Origin: Lachnospiraceae bacterium | GTDB taxonomy: Bacteria; Bacillota; Clostridia; Lachnospirales; Lachnospiraceae | Assembly (NCBI GenBank): GCA_910575555.1 | Contig: CAJTFX010000024.1 | Location: 1 to 64,000, forward strand | Direction of reading: 5' to 3' | Length of the DNA stretch: 64,000 nucleotides | Shown: piece by piece, positions 9,122 to 17,372 of the stretch | How positions within the stretch are numbered: the stretch's first letter is position 1 | How the letters are laid out: each line of letters begins with the position of its first letter | Notes under the pieces: model-generated | Seen by the model: the letters and a program-made list of their open reading frames with translations, nothing else | Told to the model about the DNA's origin: nothing | Database searches by the model: none | Made by a program: the position numbers and the translations under genes

Positions 9122-9571
9122 CTAGCCGTCGTCCTCCGCCTGCGGTTTCCCCCATCTTTCCAAAATCTCATACGCCTTCTGCTTATCCCCGTCTTTGTCC
9201 ATTAAAATATCCAGCGCCTTCCTTATGTCTTTCGCCATGACACGGCTGGTAAAGGAATCTTCATCATCGTGATACCCACGGCATTCATCCTGTATGTTTT
9301 TCATCATATCGGCGATCAGGAGGAATCCTGCCTGTATGCCGATCTCCAGGTATACACATGCATTCTCACAGGCCATGTCATTTGCGGAGGACAATAAAGC
9401 GGAAGCCCTGTCAGGGTCATGCTCCAAAGCAATCTTCTCAAATTCATTATAAGTTGCATCCAGACGCTCATTGTAATCCCTTTCATCCGGCTCCGGGGGC
9501 AGGCCGTAGATCAAATAATCCGCCAGCCCCCTTACCGTGGCTTTCTCAAATATTTTCGCTGCAATCTTCAT
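9122..9571 (-). CDS. Conserved hypothetical protein of mobile elements
   Basis: 149 acidic, mostly helical residues (start MKIAAKIFEKATVRG). It resembles small proteins often found in Lachnospiraceae elements, possibly DUF6809, but I cannot confirm that. No catalytic motif or membrane segment is seen. ATG 9571 has AAAGGAAGG six bases upstream; a TTG six bases earlier is less likely. It is divergent from the two small HTH genes and shares with them a control region of repeated TATACTCGG...CGTACAT boxes, which suggests that they regulate it. Function unknown. Confidence 0.65.
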   Translation of the reverse strand: MKIAAKIFEKATVRGLADYLIYGLPPEPDERDYNERLDATYNEFEKIALEHDPDRASALLSSANDMACENACVYLEIGIQAGFLLIADMMKNIQDECRGYHDDEDSFTSRVMAKDIRKALDILMDKDGDKQKAYEILERWGKPQAEDDG

Positions 9572-9592
9572 AAGCAACCTTCCTTTCTCGAT

Positions 9593-9651
9593 ATACTCGG
9601 TTTTCCGTACATATAGATTATACTCGGATATTCGTACATTTTCAATATCCG
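9593..9651. promoter_or_regulatory. Divergent operator region with repeated boxes
   Basis: TATACTCGG followed three or four bases later by (C/T)CGTACAT occurs twice in tandem (about 9593-9613 and 9619-9639). CGGATATT at 9625-9632 also forms an inverted repeat with AATATCCG at 9644-9651. TTCGTACAT and CAATATCCGA recur upstream of the second HTH gene at about 9928-9950. These are likely binding sites for the two adjacent small HTH proteins. Confidence 0.55.
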
Positions 9652-9693
9652 ACCATAAGATTACACTGAAAGAAAATGACAGGAGTAAAGGAA

Positions 9694-9909
9694 ATGATCA
9701 GCTATGAGCCGCTTTTCAGGACAATGAAAGAGAAAAACACCACGTCATACGCGCTGTTCAAGCAGGGCTTCCCAAAAGCCACTTATTATTCCATGCGCCA
9801 GGGGAACAGCGTCAGCACAAACACGATCGACCATTTGTGCCGTTTGCTGGGATGCCGCGTTTCAGATGTGATGGAATATATTGAAGATGGGGATGGGGCT
9901 TCCTCTTAG
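9694..9909 (+). CDS. Small HTH regulator (Cro/C1-like), copy A
   Basis: 71 residues forming a single helix-turn-helix DNA-binding domain: MISYEPLFRTMKEKNTTSY leads into a recognition-type stretch (FPKATYYSMRQG) and ends LGCRVSDVMEYIED. The architecture is that of small XRE-family regulators. ATG 9694 has AGGAG eight bases upstream; an earlier in-frame ATG at 9676 lacks a site. It is a tandem paralogue of the next gene and sits opposite an unknown gene across a repeat-rich operator, so it probably regulates itself and its neighbours. Confidence 0.8.
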   Translation: MISYEPLFRTMKEKNTTSYALFKQGFPKATYYSMRQGNSVSTNTIDHLCRLLGCRVSDVMEYIEDGDGASS

Positions 9910-9979
9910 ATATGTATGCTTTTTCGTACATATCCAATATCCGAGCATACTGGTATGATGGCAGTAAGAGGTATTCAGC

Positions 9980-10207
9980 ATGATCAGCTATGGGCCATTA
10001 TTCCGGACTATGAAAGAAAAACAGGTCAGTTCTTATGAGTTGGAGAAACGTGGCTTCCCACGTTCTACTTATTATGCGATCAAACATGGGAAAGGCATCA
10101 CTACAAACTCCGTGAACCAGCTCTGCTCCATCCTCCACTGCGGCGTGTCTGATGTGCTTGAATACATGGAAGACAGTCCAGAACCGCTCCTTGAAAAGAA
10201 ATCATGA
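9980..10207 (+). CDS. Small HTH regulator (Cro/C1-like), copy B
   Basis: 75 residues, clearly paralogous to the upstream gene: MISYGPLFRTMKEKQVSSYELEKRGFPRSTYY versus MISYEPLFRTMKEKNTTSYALFKQGFPKATYY, both ending in SDVxEYxED. It is a one-domain HTH protein. Its 70-base upstream gap repeats the TTCGTACAT and CAATATCCGA elements of copy A, so both genes likely answer to the same protein. A plus-strand terminator follows. The recognition helix differs (RSTYYAIKHG against KATYYSMRQG), so the two may bind related but distinct sites. Confidence 0.8.
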   Translation: MISYGPLFRTMKEKQVSSYELEKRGFPRSTYYAIKHGKGITTNSVNQLCSILHCGVSDVLEYMEDSPEPLLEKKS

Positions 10208-10222
10208 AAAGCAATTTGCATT

Positions 10223-10274
10223 GGCTGTCCCCACTTTGCGACACGGTGTCGTAAAGCAGGAACAGCCATTTTTA
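10223..10274 (+). terminator. Terminator containing the CTTTGCGACA palindrome
   Basis: GGCTGT (10223-10228) pairs with ACAGCC (10262-10267). Between them is the near-perfect palindrome CTTTGCGACAC/GTGTCGTAAAG at 10234-10256, followed by ATTTTTATTT. It ends the two-HTH transcript. The inner palindrome belongs to a family repeated upstream of the duplicated HTH cassettes. Confidence 0.65.
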
Positions 10275-10275
10275 T

Positions 10276-10731
10276 TTAAAAATATCCCCCCTGTATGCCC
10301 TGCCCCTGCAGGATACACCGTAATTCCTTTAATATCCGTCTGCGGCGGTTCTGTATGGTCTTCCTGCTGCAGCCACACATCTTTGCCGCATCTGTCACGG
10401 TGACTTCTTTAAAATATATCAGGTCGATCAGCCCGGCATCCTGCTTTGGCAGTTTTCCTAACGCCTCCCTTACTTTATCCCGGCAGATGTTCCGCAGGGC
10501 CGTTTCCTCTGTCCCGTCATGGACGCAAAATGGCATCTTCCGGCAGTATGCCTTTTCCTCCAGCCCCTCCAGGCTGTAAACGCCATGTTTTTTGCTTTTC
10601 TCTTTCTGGTAACGCTCCCGCCTCCGGGACTGGTGCCATTCCAGATAAACTTCCCGGCCCACCTCAACAAGCGTCCCATCGTCCATCCGCAGCACATAAC
10701 AGTCCCGCTCCTTTGGCCTGCGCCCCCTCAT
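10276..10731 (-). CDS. Sigma-70 region 4-like regulator, second of a coupled pair
   Basis: 151 residues. The C-terminal half is a sigma-70 region-4-like helix-turn-helix: LPKQDAGLIDLIYFKEVTV followed by AAKMCGCSRKTIQNRRRRIL. The N-terminal half is basic and has no recognised core-binding domain, so this may be a DNA-binding regulator rather than a full sigma factor. ATG 10731 overlaps the stop of the upstream gene as ATGA, a sign of translational coupling. An upstream in-frame ATG at 10761 lies inside the neighbour and is less likely. Related pairs occur in Firmicute conjugative elements. The promoter target is unknown. Confidence 0.7.
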   Translation of the reverse strand: MRGRRPKERDCYVLRMDDGTLVEVGREVYLEWHQSRRRERYQKEKSKKHGVYSLEGLEEKAYCRKMPFCVHDGTEETALRNICRDKVREALGKLPKQDAGLIDLIYFKEVTVTDAAKMCGCSRKTIQNRRRRILKELRCILQGQGIQGGYF

Positions 10732-11384
10732 TGCGCCGCCCCGCTTCCTGCCATGCCACACTGGAAGCCGTGGCTGGACAGCGGATATTTTTTTCGGATC
10801 TTATTGACTGCACGGAGAAGGGACTCCCTCACTGCAGGGTGGCTGATCCCTAATTCCCCGGCAATCTGCACCTGCGTTTTTTCCTGCAGATAATAGCTGC
10901 ATACGACTGTTCTCTGCGTTTCCGTAAGCGTCTGCAGCATTTCCTCCACTGCTTCTTCCCTCAACAGCTGCTCTATGGCAGGTTCCGCCGCATCCCCCAT
11001 CACTGCCCATTCCTCAGACTCAGCGCTGTAAGAAACTTTCCAGCTCCGTTCCTTTTCCTCACGGTTCCGCTCCAGCCTGTCCTCACCCTCCAGTACGAGC
11101 CGCAGATACCATCTCTCCCTGTCGAAATACTGCCCTGGCAAATGGACCGTACCCCCATCCGAGATATAAAAATAATCCCCGCATGAATGAAGTGGGAAGA
11201 CTGTAGCGCGGCTTCCTACCTGGTAAAGCACACAGCCATCCTGGTAAACGGACACTTCCGCCTCCCCGCCAAGCCGTTCCCTCGCAACCACTGACCCGGA
11301 TTCCCGGAGCTGCCGTGCAGTCGGAAGTTTCCCCCTATCCCCCATCTCACCTACAAACTGTTTCAATTCCTGCAATGTCAGCAT
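10728..11384 (-). CDS. Sigma factor-like protein with C-terminal region 4
   Basis: 218 residues. Residues of about 150-200 form a region-4 HTH (LTETQRTVVCSYYLQEKTQVQIAGELGISHPAV). The first 130 residues hold a beta-rich segment (VSVYQDGCVLYQVGSRATVFPLHSCGDYFYI) that is not a normal sigma region 2. ATG 11384 (MLTLQELKQF) follows AAGGCGG at good spacing; upstream starts back to 11438 lack one. It is coupled by ATGA overlap to the second sigma-like gene. It is likely an element-borne transcription regulator whose N-terminal part may sense or bind a partner. The name sigma factor is by similarity of region 4 only. Confidence 0.65.
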   Translation of the reverse strand: MLTLQELKQFVGEMGDRGKLPTARQLRESGSVVARERLGGEAEVSVYQDGCVLYQVGSRATVFPLHSCGDYFYISDGGTVHLPGQYFDRERWYLRLVLEGEDRLERNREEKERSWKVSYSAESEEWAVMGDAAEPAIEQLLREEAVEEMLQTLTETQRTVVCSYYLQEKTQVQIAGELGISHPAVRESLLRAVNKIRKKYPLSSHGFQCGMAGSGAAQ

Positions 11385-11460
11385 ATATGACCGCCTTTCT
11401 GCCCGAAGGCTGCGGGCGGCCTGGAAAGCCGGCATCACAGGAACTGTCCGATACAGCAGG

Positions 11461-11531
11461 AAGGCAGTAAAATAAAGCTCCCGGCTCGCCCGTTTTTTTT
11501 AACGGGAGCCAAAAACCCCTTTTACTGCCTT
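11461..11531. repeat. Nested inverted repeats between HTH copy 1 and the sigma pair
   Basis: Outer arms AAGGCAGTAAAA (11461-11472) and TTTTACTGCCTT (11520-11531) match over 12 bases. Inner arms GCTCCCG (11477-11483) and CGGGAGC (11503-11509) enclose a T-rich loop. This is a large cruciform or RNA hairpin in the leader of the sigma-like operon. It could be a bidirectional terminator or attenuator. Confidence 0.6.
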
Positions 11532-11748
11532 TGCCAGTCCATATCTTCATCCCTGCATTTCCCTGATGATCCTGGCTTATTTATCTGCCTGTCTGCTACC
11601 CTCCTTCCATCACCATTTTCTCCTGTGGCTGTTTTCCTCTGATGCTTCCAGTGTAACAGCCCTGCCCTCCATTTACCCCAACATATATGTGGGGATTCCC
11701 GGAAAAGACACCATATTTGTGGAACTTAAAGAACTGTGGTAGATCACA
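11532..11748. other. Non-coding remainder of the 11385-11748 gap
   Basis: No convincing gene is seen. A short palindrome, CCCC-A-ACATATATGT-GGGG at 11676-11694, lies just downstream of HTH copy 1 and may be an operator. A 67-residue frame at 11347-11550 runs through the nested hairpin and is not supported. Confidence 0.5.
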
Positions 11749-12102
11749 TCACCTGCATTGCCGCAGTCCATCGACCAACGCCTCCATCGTCTGCAAGACC
11801 ACCGTCTGCTCACTCTGCTTTAAATGCCGGATGCGGCAGAACATCTTCCGGCACTGCCCATCTTCTTTCGTCTGGCTGCTTACGCCGAGAAGCTCGTTCG
11901 CATCCACGCCGAGTATCTGCACCATCTTGATAAATATCTCTATGGACATCGCAGACTGGCCGCCCTCAATGCGGCTGACCGTGTTGGCGCTGATCCCCGC
12001 CTGTTCCGCAACCTTCTCCTGTGACATGCTGATCTCGTTCCTCCGGTCACGGATACGGTTGCCCAATCTGATCAAGTCCTGCGACCCTGCACGATTGCCC
12101 AA
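11749..12102 (-). CDS. XRE-family HTH regulator, copy 1
   Basis: 117 residues. The XRE domain spans about residues 10-68 (LGNRIRDRRNEISMSQEKVAEQ...ISANTVSRIEGGQ...MVQILGVDANELLGV), followed by a short tail (RKMFCRIRHLKQSEQTVVLQTM) that may help dimerise. Start is TTG at 12102 with AGGAGG at good spacing. It is almost identical to copy 2 at 17357-17725; the only protein difference is at the C-terminus (RQCR here, RQCKYRTNA there). It lies downstream of the nuclease-STAND gene on the same strand, and its leader holds three overlapping palindromes. It is a probable repressor of its own cassette. Confidence 0.85.
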   Translation of the reverse strand: MGNRAGSQDLIRLGNRIRDRRNEISMSQEKVAEQAGISANTVSRIEGGQSAMSIEIFIKMVQILGVDANELLGVSSQTKEDGQCRKMFCRIRHLKQSEQTVVLQTMEALVDGLRQCR

Positions 12103-12137
12103 TATGCACCTCCTTCCTAGTCTGAATTTATCCGGGA

Positions 12138-12231
12138 CTTTGCGGCATCATGCCGTAAAGTGTGCAGCCCACTTTACATCCGCCATTCCGCCAAGCCCTG
12201 CCCCCTGGCTTTGCGACACCGTGCCGTAAAG
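12138..12231 (-). promoter_or_regulatory. Palindromic operators upstream of HTH copy 1
   Basis: CTTTGCGGCAT/ATGCCGTAAAG at 12138-12160 overlaps GTAAAGTG/CACTTTAC at 12155-12177. A second CTTTGCGACAC...GTGCCGTAAAG palindrome is at 12209-12231. All lie 36 to 130 bases upstream of the HTH start, a fitting place for autoregulation. The same set recurs before copy 2 at 17761-17858. Confidence 0.6.
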
Positions 12232-12240
12232 CTGGGCAAC

Positions 12241-12272
12241 AAAAAAACAGCCGTGTATCAAGCTGTTTTTTT
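12241..12272. terminator. Bidirectional terminator between defence gene and HTH copy 1
   Basis: AAAAAAACAGC (12241-12251) and GCTGTTTTTTT (12262-12272) form a short stem with A and T runs on both sides, so it can work on either strand. On the minus strand it follows the defence gene. The bases 12273-12408 hold nothing else recognisable. Confidence 0.65.
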
Positions 12273-12408
12273 AATCATTATTTCCTTCTATCTACAGTTC
12301 CCTTTCTTATCATTTTGTGTTTATACTCATATCTGTTTCAAAAGACTTTCCTCTCAATTTTCACCAATAAATGTAGTACACCTAAGATCATAGAAAAATC
12401 TCAATCAT

Positions 12409-15400
12409 TTAGATAAAATCTGATATACGCTCTAATAACGCTTTCATAGAATTTTTTCCTTTTGTTGCTTTCTTCAAAGTAAATATACATGGCAATTCAA
12501 TCATTCCATCCGCCGTAATCCACATTTCATGCATATCTAAGATTTTTGTGTACAATCTAATGCGTTCTTCTACACTTGCACCCTGATTATAAGCATATGC
12601 AAGGTACTCTATATCCATATTAGGATAGAAAAAACTCAACGGTCTATCAAATCTCTGTTGGTATTCTTTGTTTCTAACTATAATATCCTGTATCAACCGT
12701 CGAATATCCTTTTCATCTAATAAAGGAATCAATTCCACAAGTAAATCTTGCACACCATCCCATTCCCAATTCGCATAATCTTTCGGTCTTTGTATAATAA
12801 GAGAAAAAATCTCCTCTGCATAGGTATTCTCTTCCTTTTGGACTGACTGCTTTAACAATGGCAGAATAATTTTCCACTCGTCACTGCCAATGCCTCTTTT
12901 TTGAGAAATTTTAACAAGATAATTTCGCAACGAATCCTCAAAAGTAATAGTATCATCCATTTCAAACCACCTGGTTGGTATCTTGTATGTATCACGTAAT
13001 TTACATGTTTTTTCAAATCCATCTGGTTCGATTTCTTTCATTTCTTCTGCAATTACTATTTCATTCTTTTCTGCGTTAGCTAATATAGCCTTTTTCAAAT
13101 CCTCTCTATAAACTGCATTTATATTATTTTGATATGAATATTCCGAACTTCCTTCCAATACCGGAAATACCCTGCAAACACATTTCCAAAGGCTAAGAAG
13201 ACTGTTTTTCCCCTCTTTACCATTTTCCAAGTATGCAATTACTGCGTCAAAAACGGTTTGACGCCATTGTGCATCTCTGCCGTTAGGTATATAGCTAAAT
13301 CGAATTATATCATTTATTCCACATCTGCCTGCAGATGAAGCAATAGTGGCATCCACATATACATCTGCCCTGTTATCCCCTGTTTCACTAATCACACCCG
13401 ATATATTGAATAGCTGAATACCTAATGACTTCCATACTTGCGGTTTGTCAGAAGATATATTTTCATACCACCTCAACAAATTATAGCCGCCATATTCTTT
13501 ATGTCCAGAATATCCTAAAATTCTTTTTGCTTTTAATAGATTTTCGGTCGCCTGAACTTTTTCAGTCCACCCCATTCTTTTTCCCATTTTTATGAATGTT
13601 ACAGCACATTCTTTTATGTCTTCCTGTGGCATTTTCCATACCATTCCTTTGGGAGTCATCCATAAATCAAATATCCGCTCTAATACATTGACTTCTTTTT
13701 CGTTCTTAAAAACATATTCCCATAAATTTTCTATGAGCCAGCAGGACTTTTCCATACGTTTCTCAATAATAGGCAACGCTAATTTTTTATGTTTCTCATC
13801 CATTTTGTCTAAGGTAATCAGCATTACAACTATCAGATGCTGCTGAAATTCCCTTATTTTTAATTGCACTCCTACATCCATGCGAGAATCCCCACGAAGA
13901 ACATCATAGACATATTGGCAGAATTCATCATCAGAAATTATAATTTCTTCTCCACAAGCTACTCTGTTTAAATCACTTACGAAAAGAATTTGATTTACTA
14001 AAAGTCTCCATAAATATTTATTCCCTTGATTCTCTTTCCATTGTGCAACTCCTGCCGCAGCAAAATCCATGCACTTATGAATATCAAAATAGGAATACGC
14101 CCATACTTTGTATAAGAATTCAAGATATTTATTCTCCTGATTAGTAATCCCTGTTAAATCCGGACACTCTGTTATAGCACATCCTATTACCAAAGTATAA
14201 ACATACAATATTATGCCTTGCAAATTATCTGTTACCCCTTTTGTGTAATGGTTCACAAAGTATTCTATTATTTCCTTTTTCCCGGTAAGAAGAATCTTAT
14301 CCATAAACTTGTTATTATCATCCGGATAGTAGCATTTGATAAGCTGATACACTTTATCAATCCCTGCTGTGTCTATACTATCTTCACAAGCTTCAAAAAC
14401 TCCTTCCGCAAAGAATGCCTCGGCATCTTCCTCTCCCTTTTTTAAACTTTCATCTTCAAATAATCTTTCTCCAAATATAAAGCATAATTTCCCAGACATC
14501 CGTAAAACATTCTTCAATGTATCATTAAAATTATAATGGCGCTGCCTTTCATCTTCAGATGCATACTTATTTCCAATTTGCCCAGGAGTTCGATTTCCAA
14601 TCCATCTCTTAAATGTGCCTTTTGCTCTATCCTCATATCCCGCCTCTGCTAATTGCTTTATCTGTAGCAAAGCCCGGAGCAATCCCTCTGCCGTTATAGT
14701 TTTTTTGCTAAGCGCCTGTTTCTCACAAGAAAGCGCTTCTTCAACATTACCAAAAAACTCTTCATCCGGAAAAATAGAATTTTGATATTGTGTTATTGTA
14801 CTTATTGCACATGACACATCAACCAAACAATCCAGTTCTCCATTCTCTGCCAATACTTCAAGTACCGTATATGTTTGATCCTCTAATTCGATTAATGGGC
14901 GATTTTCAATTACTGCCTCATAAGCATATTTTGCATCAAAGTATCGTGGAATTTCTTTTCTGCGGCCGGCCATAATCAAACTTCTAAACAGAGAATCATG
15001 TTTTAGCGCAACATTAGTATTCTCTTTTAATATATACTCACAAATTTTATCAGCCACTATTCGCTTGCTCTCACCAGATTTTTCAAATTTTCTCCTTAAA
15101 AATAACCGGACGTCATTTACATATGCTGAATAAGCCCCCTTATTATTTTCAATAATCAGTGGTTCTATGCTCTGCATCCAGCATACAAGCTGAATGTCCG
15201 TTATCTTAATTAGATCCTGAAGCAATGCCTGGAGCAGATCTAAAGTAATCCCTCTATTTAACAATGTCATAGTCCCGGATAATACTATCTCGACATGCTT
15301 ATATGGAATACCCCACTTATCCATTGCGCTTTGCCAGATATAATCATAATAAGCATCTATGCCATTCGCAAGCTTTCTATCTGTGATATATTTTTCATAA

Positions 15401-17010
15401 TCACAGATAGAGTCATGCCCCTTAGCATCATAAACTGCATACATGACCGACAAAGTATTTCCTTTTGTTACGAAAAGAATATATTCTGCAATTTCCTCAA
15501 TCGTAGCATCTTCATAGCATATATTATCATTCGTTAATAACTGTTTAATATCATCACACCCTAATGTCGGCACTATTTTTGTTATCACATCATTTCCATC
15601 TAACCATAACGGATATTCAGGATTATTTGAATATGGCTGCCCTGCAAGCACAAAAACGACTCCTTCCGGCAGACGGCTTGGGGACGGTAAAGTTTTCAAA
15701 AATGTATTTTTCTTTCCTGCACGCGCCGCATGATCTATTCCATCAACTGCAATAACCGTTGTTTTTCCCGTTTCTTTATACAGGCAATTCGCCAAACGCA
15801 GTACTTCTTTCATTTTTTTATCAACAGATTTAATGGCCTCAACTGCTACGGGAACATTATATTTTTCCATGCGCCCTTCAAATTTATCTTTTATTTGTAT
15901 TAAAGTATTTTTCCAAAAATCCTCTGACGAATATATCCCCTCATCCGCTGGCATCACATCATATTCCACATTTATCGGCTTAAATGAATGGAATCTTGTA
16001 GTAATAATGCTATTTTCTTCATTTGCCATATAGTTAATAATGTTACTCTTGCCAGTTCCCGGCTCCCCAGATATAAAAAACACTCCTTTGTTTATTTCTA
16101 AAATCTCATCCTTCAAGTCTTTTATCCATCGCGCCCGCGACTGGAAAAAAGGTTCTTCTGTTGCAAAATTATGTTCTCCAATAAGTTCATCTTTTTTAAG
16201 TCCCAATACCGATAAAACCTGTTCTTTTGTAATTTCCTCTTCTGAGCGGGTAGAAACCGTCCACTCCGAGAGTTCCCTCACCAAGCGGTCATGATACTTT
16301 TCACATTGCCGTTCATCAATATTTAAAATGCAGGATAATTTTTTACCAACAAATTTTTTTAACTTTTCAAGATCGTTTTCTTCATCAAAATGAATTTGAA
16401 ATTCTTTTAAAAAAATTAACTTCTCGTCATTAGATAATGATGGTATCTGTCGTAAGATATTGTCAAAAGCAACTTTATACATTTTTCCTTTTTCACGCTC
16501 TGATGCCTTAGAATCGTTGACCATTGCAGAAAACCGAACATCTGAAATAGAAGCAGCAGCATTCAATTCGTCTTTTAGAGCTGACCAAAAATCTTTTAAT
16601 GGCGGTCTTTTATAACCTTTTCCTTTTGCGGGTGTATAATTTTTATTTCCAATTTTTCTATTTGTATATATAATCGGAACACATTGTCTATATGTATCTT
16701 TGACGCTTTTCCAATCATCGCTATATTCTCTAATACACGCCGGCTTTGTTTTTCCATTTTCTGTATGTTCGCAAAACAGAAAGGTATATGTTAATGGGGC
16801 ATCTGTCCTGGTATGTTTTACCTGGATGCATTCCAATTTTTTATCACCATATCTTACTACAACATCATCCAGCCCCTGCTGCTGAGACGCCTGCAATGTC
16901 ACTCCTACAACACCAGAATCGGGATTTATCAAATCAAGTACCTTCTCTAACCCCACATACCATTCATACCAGTATGCATCTCCTATCCCATCAAGTTTAT
17001 TGTCTCCCAT
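12409..17010 (-). CDS. Nuclease-STAND ATPase, Avs-like antiphage defence candidate
   Basis: 1533 residues, soluble, visibly more AT-rich than the genes around it. Residues of about 10-220 look like a DUF4297/Cap4-type PD-(D/E)xK nuclease: D48-D49, then ECIQVKH at 60-66 supplies the Q-x-K pair. A STAND/NACHT-like ATPase follows, with Walker A GEPGTGKS at 315-322 and Walker B VIAVDGIDHAAR around 419-430. The remaining roughly 1000 residues are helical and repeat-like, as in target-sensing domains. Nuclease-NTPase-sensor order is that of Avs proteins, which oligomerise on phage proteins and cut DNA. Avs3 with its Cap4 nuclease is the closest known layout, but this protein is shorter and the match is inference. 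ATG 17010 has GGTGGTG upstream, and a TATAAT -10 is at 17064-17069. It is a lone gene between duplicated HTH cassettes. Confidence 0.8.
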   Translation of the reverse strand: MGDNKLDGIGDAYWYEWYVGLEKVLDLINPDSGVVGVTLQASQQQGLDDVVVRYGDKKLECIQVKHTRTDAPLTYTFLFCEHTENGKTKPACIREYSDDWKSVKDTYRQCVPIIYTNRKIGNKNYTPAKGKGYKRPPLKDFWSALKDELNAAASISDVRFSAMVNDSKASEREKGKMYKVAFDNILRQIPSLSNDEKLIFLKEFQIHFDEENDLEKLKKFVGKKLSCILNIDERQCEKYHDRLVRELSEWTVSTRSEEEITKEQVLSVLGLKKDELIGEHNFATEEPFFQSRARWIKDLKDEILEINKGVFFISGEPGTGKSNIINYMANEENSIITTRFHSFKPINVEYDVMPADEGIYSSEDFWKNTLIQIKDKFEGRMEKYNVPVAVEAIKSVDKKMKEVLRLANCLYKETGKTTVIAVDGIDHAARAGKKNTFLKTLPSPSRLPEGVVFVLAGQPYSNNPEYPLWLDGNDVITKIVPTLGCDDIKQLLTNDNICYEDATIEEIAEYILFVTKGNTLSVMYAVYDAKGHDSICDYEKYITDRKLANGIDAYYDYIWQSAMDKWGIPYKHVEIVLSGTMTLLNRGITLDLLQALLQDLIKITDIQLVCWMQSIEPLIIENNKGAYSAYVNDVRLFLRRKFEKSGESKRIVADKICEYILKENTNVALKHDSLFRSLIMAGRRKEIPRYFDAKYAYEAVIENRPLIELEDQTYTVLEVLAENGELDCLVDVSCAISTITQYQNSIFPDEEFFGNVEEALSCEKQALSKKTITAEGLLRALLQIKQLAEAGYEDRAKGTFKRWIGNRTPGQIGNKYASEDERQRHYNFNDTLKNVLRMSGKLCFIFGERLFEDESLKKGEEDAEAFFAEGVFEACEDSIDTAGIDKVYQLIKCYYPDDNNKFMDKILLTGKKEIIEYFVNHYTKGVTDNLQGIILYVYTLVIGCAITECPDLTGITNQENKYLEFLYKVWAYSYFDIHKCMDFAAAGVAQWKENQGNKYLWRLLVNQILFVSDLNRVACGEEIIISDDEFCQYVYDVLRGDSRMDVGVQLKIREFQQHLIVVMLITLDKMDEKHKKLALPIIEKRMEKSCWLIENLWEYVFKNEKEVNVLERIFDLWMTPKGMVWKMPQEDIKECAVTFIKMGKRMGWTEKVQATENLLKAKRILGYSGHKEYGGYNLLRWYENISSDKPQVWKSLGIQLFNISGVISETGDNRADVYVDATIASSAGRCGINDIIRFSYIPNGRDAQWRQTVFDAVIAYLENGKEGKNSLLSLWKCVCRVFPVLEGSSEYSYQNNINAVYREDLKKAILANAEKNEIVIAEEMKEIEPDGFEKTCKLRDTYKIPTRWFEMDDTITFEDSLRNYLVKISQKRGIGSDEWKIILPLLKQSVQKEENTYAEEIFSLIIQRPKDYANWEWDGVQDLLVELIPLLDEKDIRRLIQDIIVRNKEYQQRFDRPLSFFYPNMDIEYLAYAYNQGASVEERIRLYTKILDMHEMWITADGMIELPCIFTLKKATKGKNSMKALLERISDFI

Positions 17011-17203
17011 TTTTTCACCACCATTTCATATTTCCTAAAATTCATAACCTTTTAAAATACTAAATTATAAACCAATAGTTCTACGGTTTCCACAATATTC
17101 TAATTATATTATTATTGTAATTTATCCTCTTCATCCAAGCAAGCTATTTATCAGCCTAATATTACATCATATCAGCTATTAGTATCAAATTATATACTTC
17201 CTT
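17011..17203 (-). promoter_or_regulatory. Promoter region of the defence gene
   Basis: AT-rich leader. On the minus strand TATAAT occurs at 17069-17064, about 55 bases before the start codon. The matching -35 is unclear (TTGTGG at 20-base spacing is poor). No operator palindrome of the HTH type is visible here, so control by the adjacent HTH proteins is not shown. Confidence 0.4.
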
Positions 17204-17212
17204 TATTTACAT

Positions 17213-17372
17213 CAGGACAAACGCATGAATGAATAAATTATGAACTTCTTTAAGATTTTAGATTATTTTAATCTGATTTTAAATTATTTTTCAAAATAAT
17301 TCAATTATATTTTGGAAATAAAAGCGCTCAGAACCCATTATTAACAAATTGTTCATTCATGCGTTTGTCCTG
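17213..17372. mobile_element. MITE-like element with 21-bp terminal inverted repeats
   Basis: The left end, CAGGACAAACGCATGAATGA plus one A (17213-17233), is the exact reverse complement of 17352-17372. The 160-base unit is flanked on both sides by TATTTACAT (17204-17212 and 17373-17381), a 9-base direct repeat of the kind left by transposition. The inside is AT-rich and non-coding, so it would need a transposase from elsewhere. It lies immediately 3' of HTH copy 2. No second copy was noticed in the window. Confidence 0.75.

Larger units (their letters stand above)
11756..12272. repeat. Direct repeat, copy 1 (HTH cassette)
   Basis: About 515 bases duplicated in the same orientation at 17380-17897. 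The HTH coding part differs at only a few bases, while the leader between 12161 and 12240 has diverged clearly more. Both copies end in the same AAAAAAACAGC/GCTGTTTTT hairpin. The two copies flank the defence gene. Confidence 0.85.

Noticed and set aside
11347-11550. 67-residue minus-strand frame before the sigma pair
   Set aside because: It runs through the nested hairpin and overlaps the sigma-like gene start out of frame.
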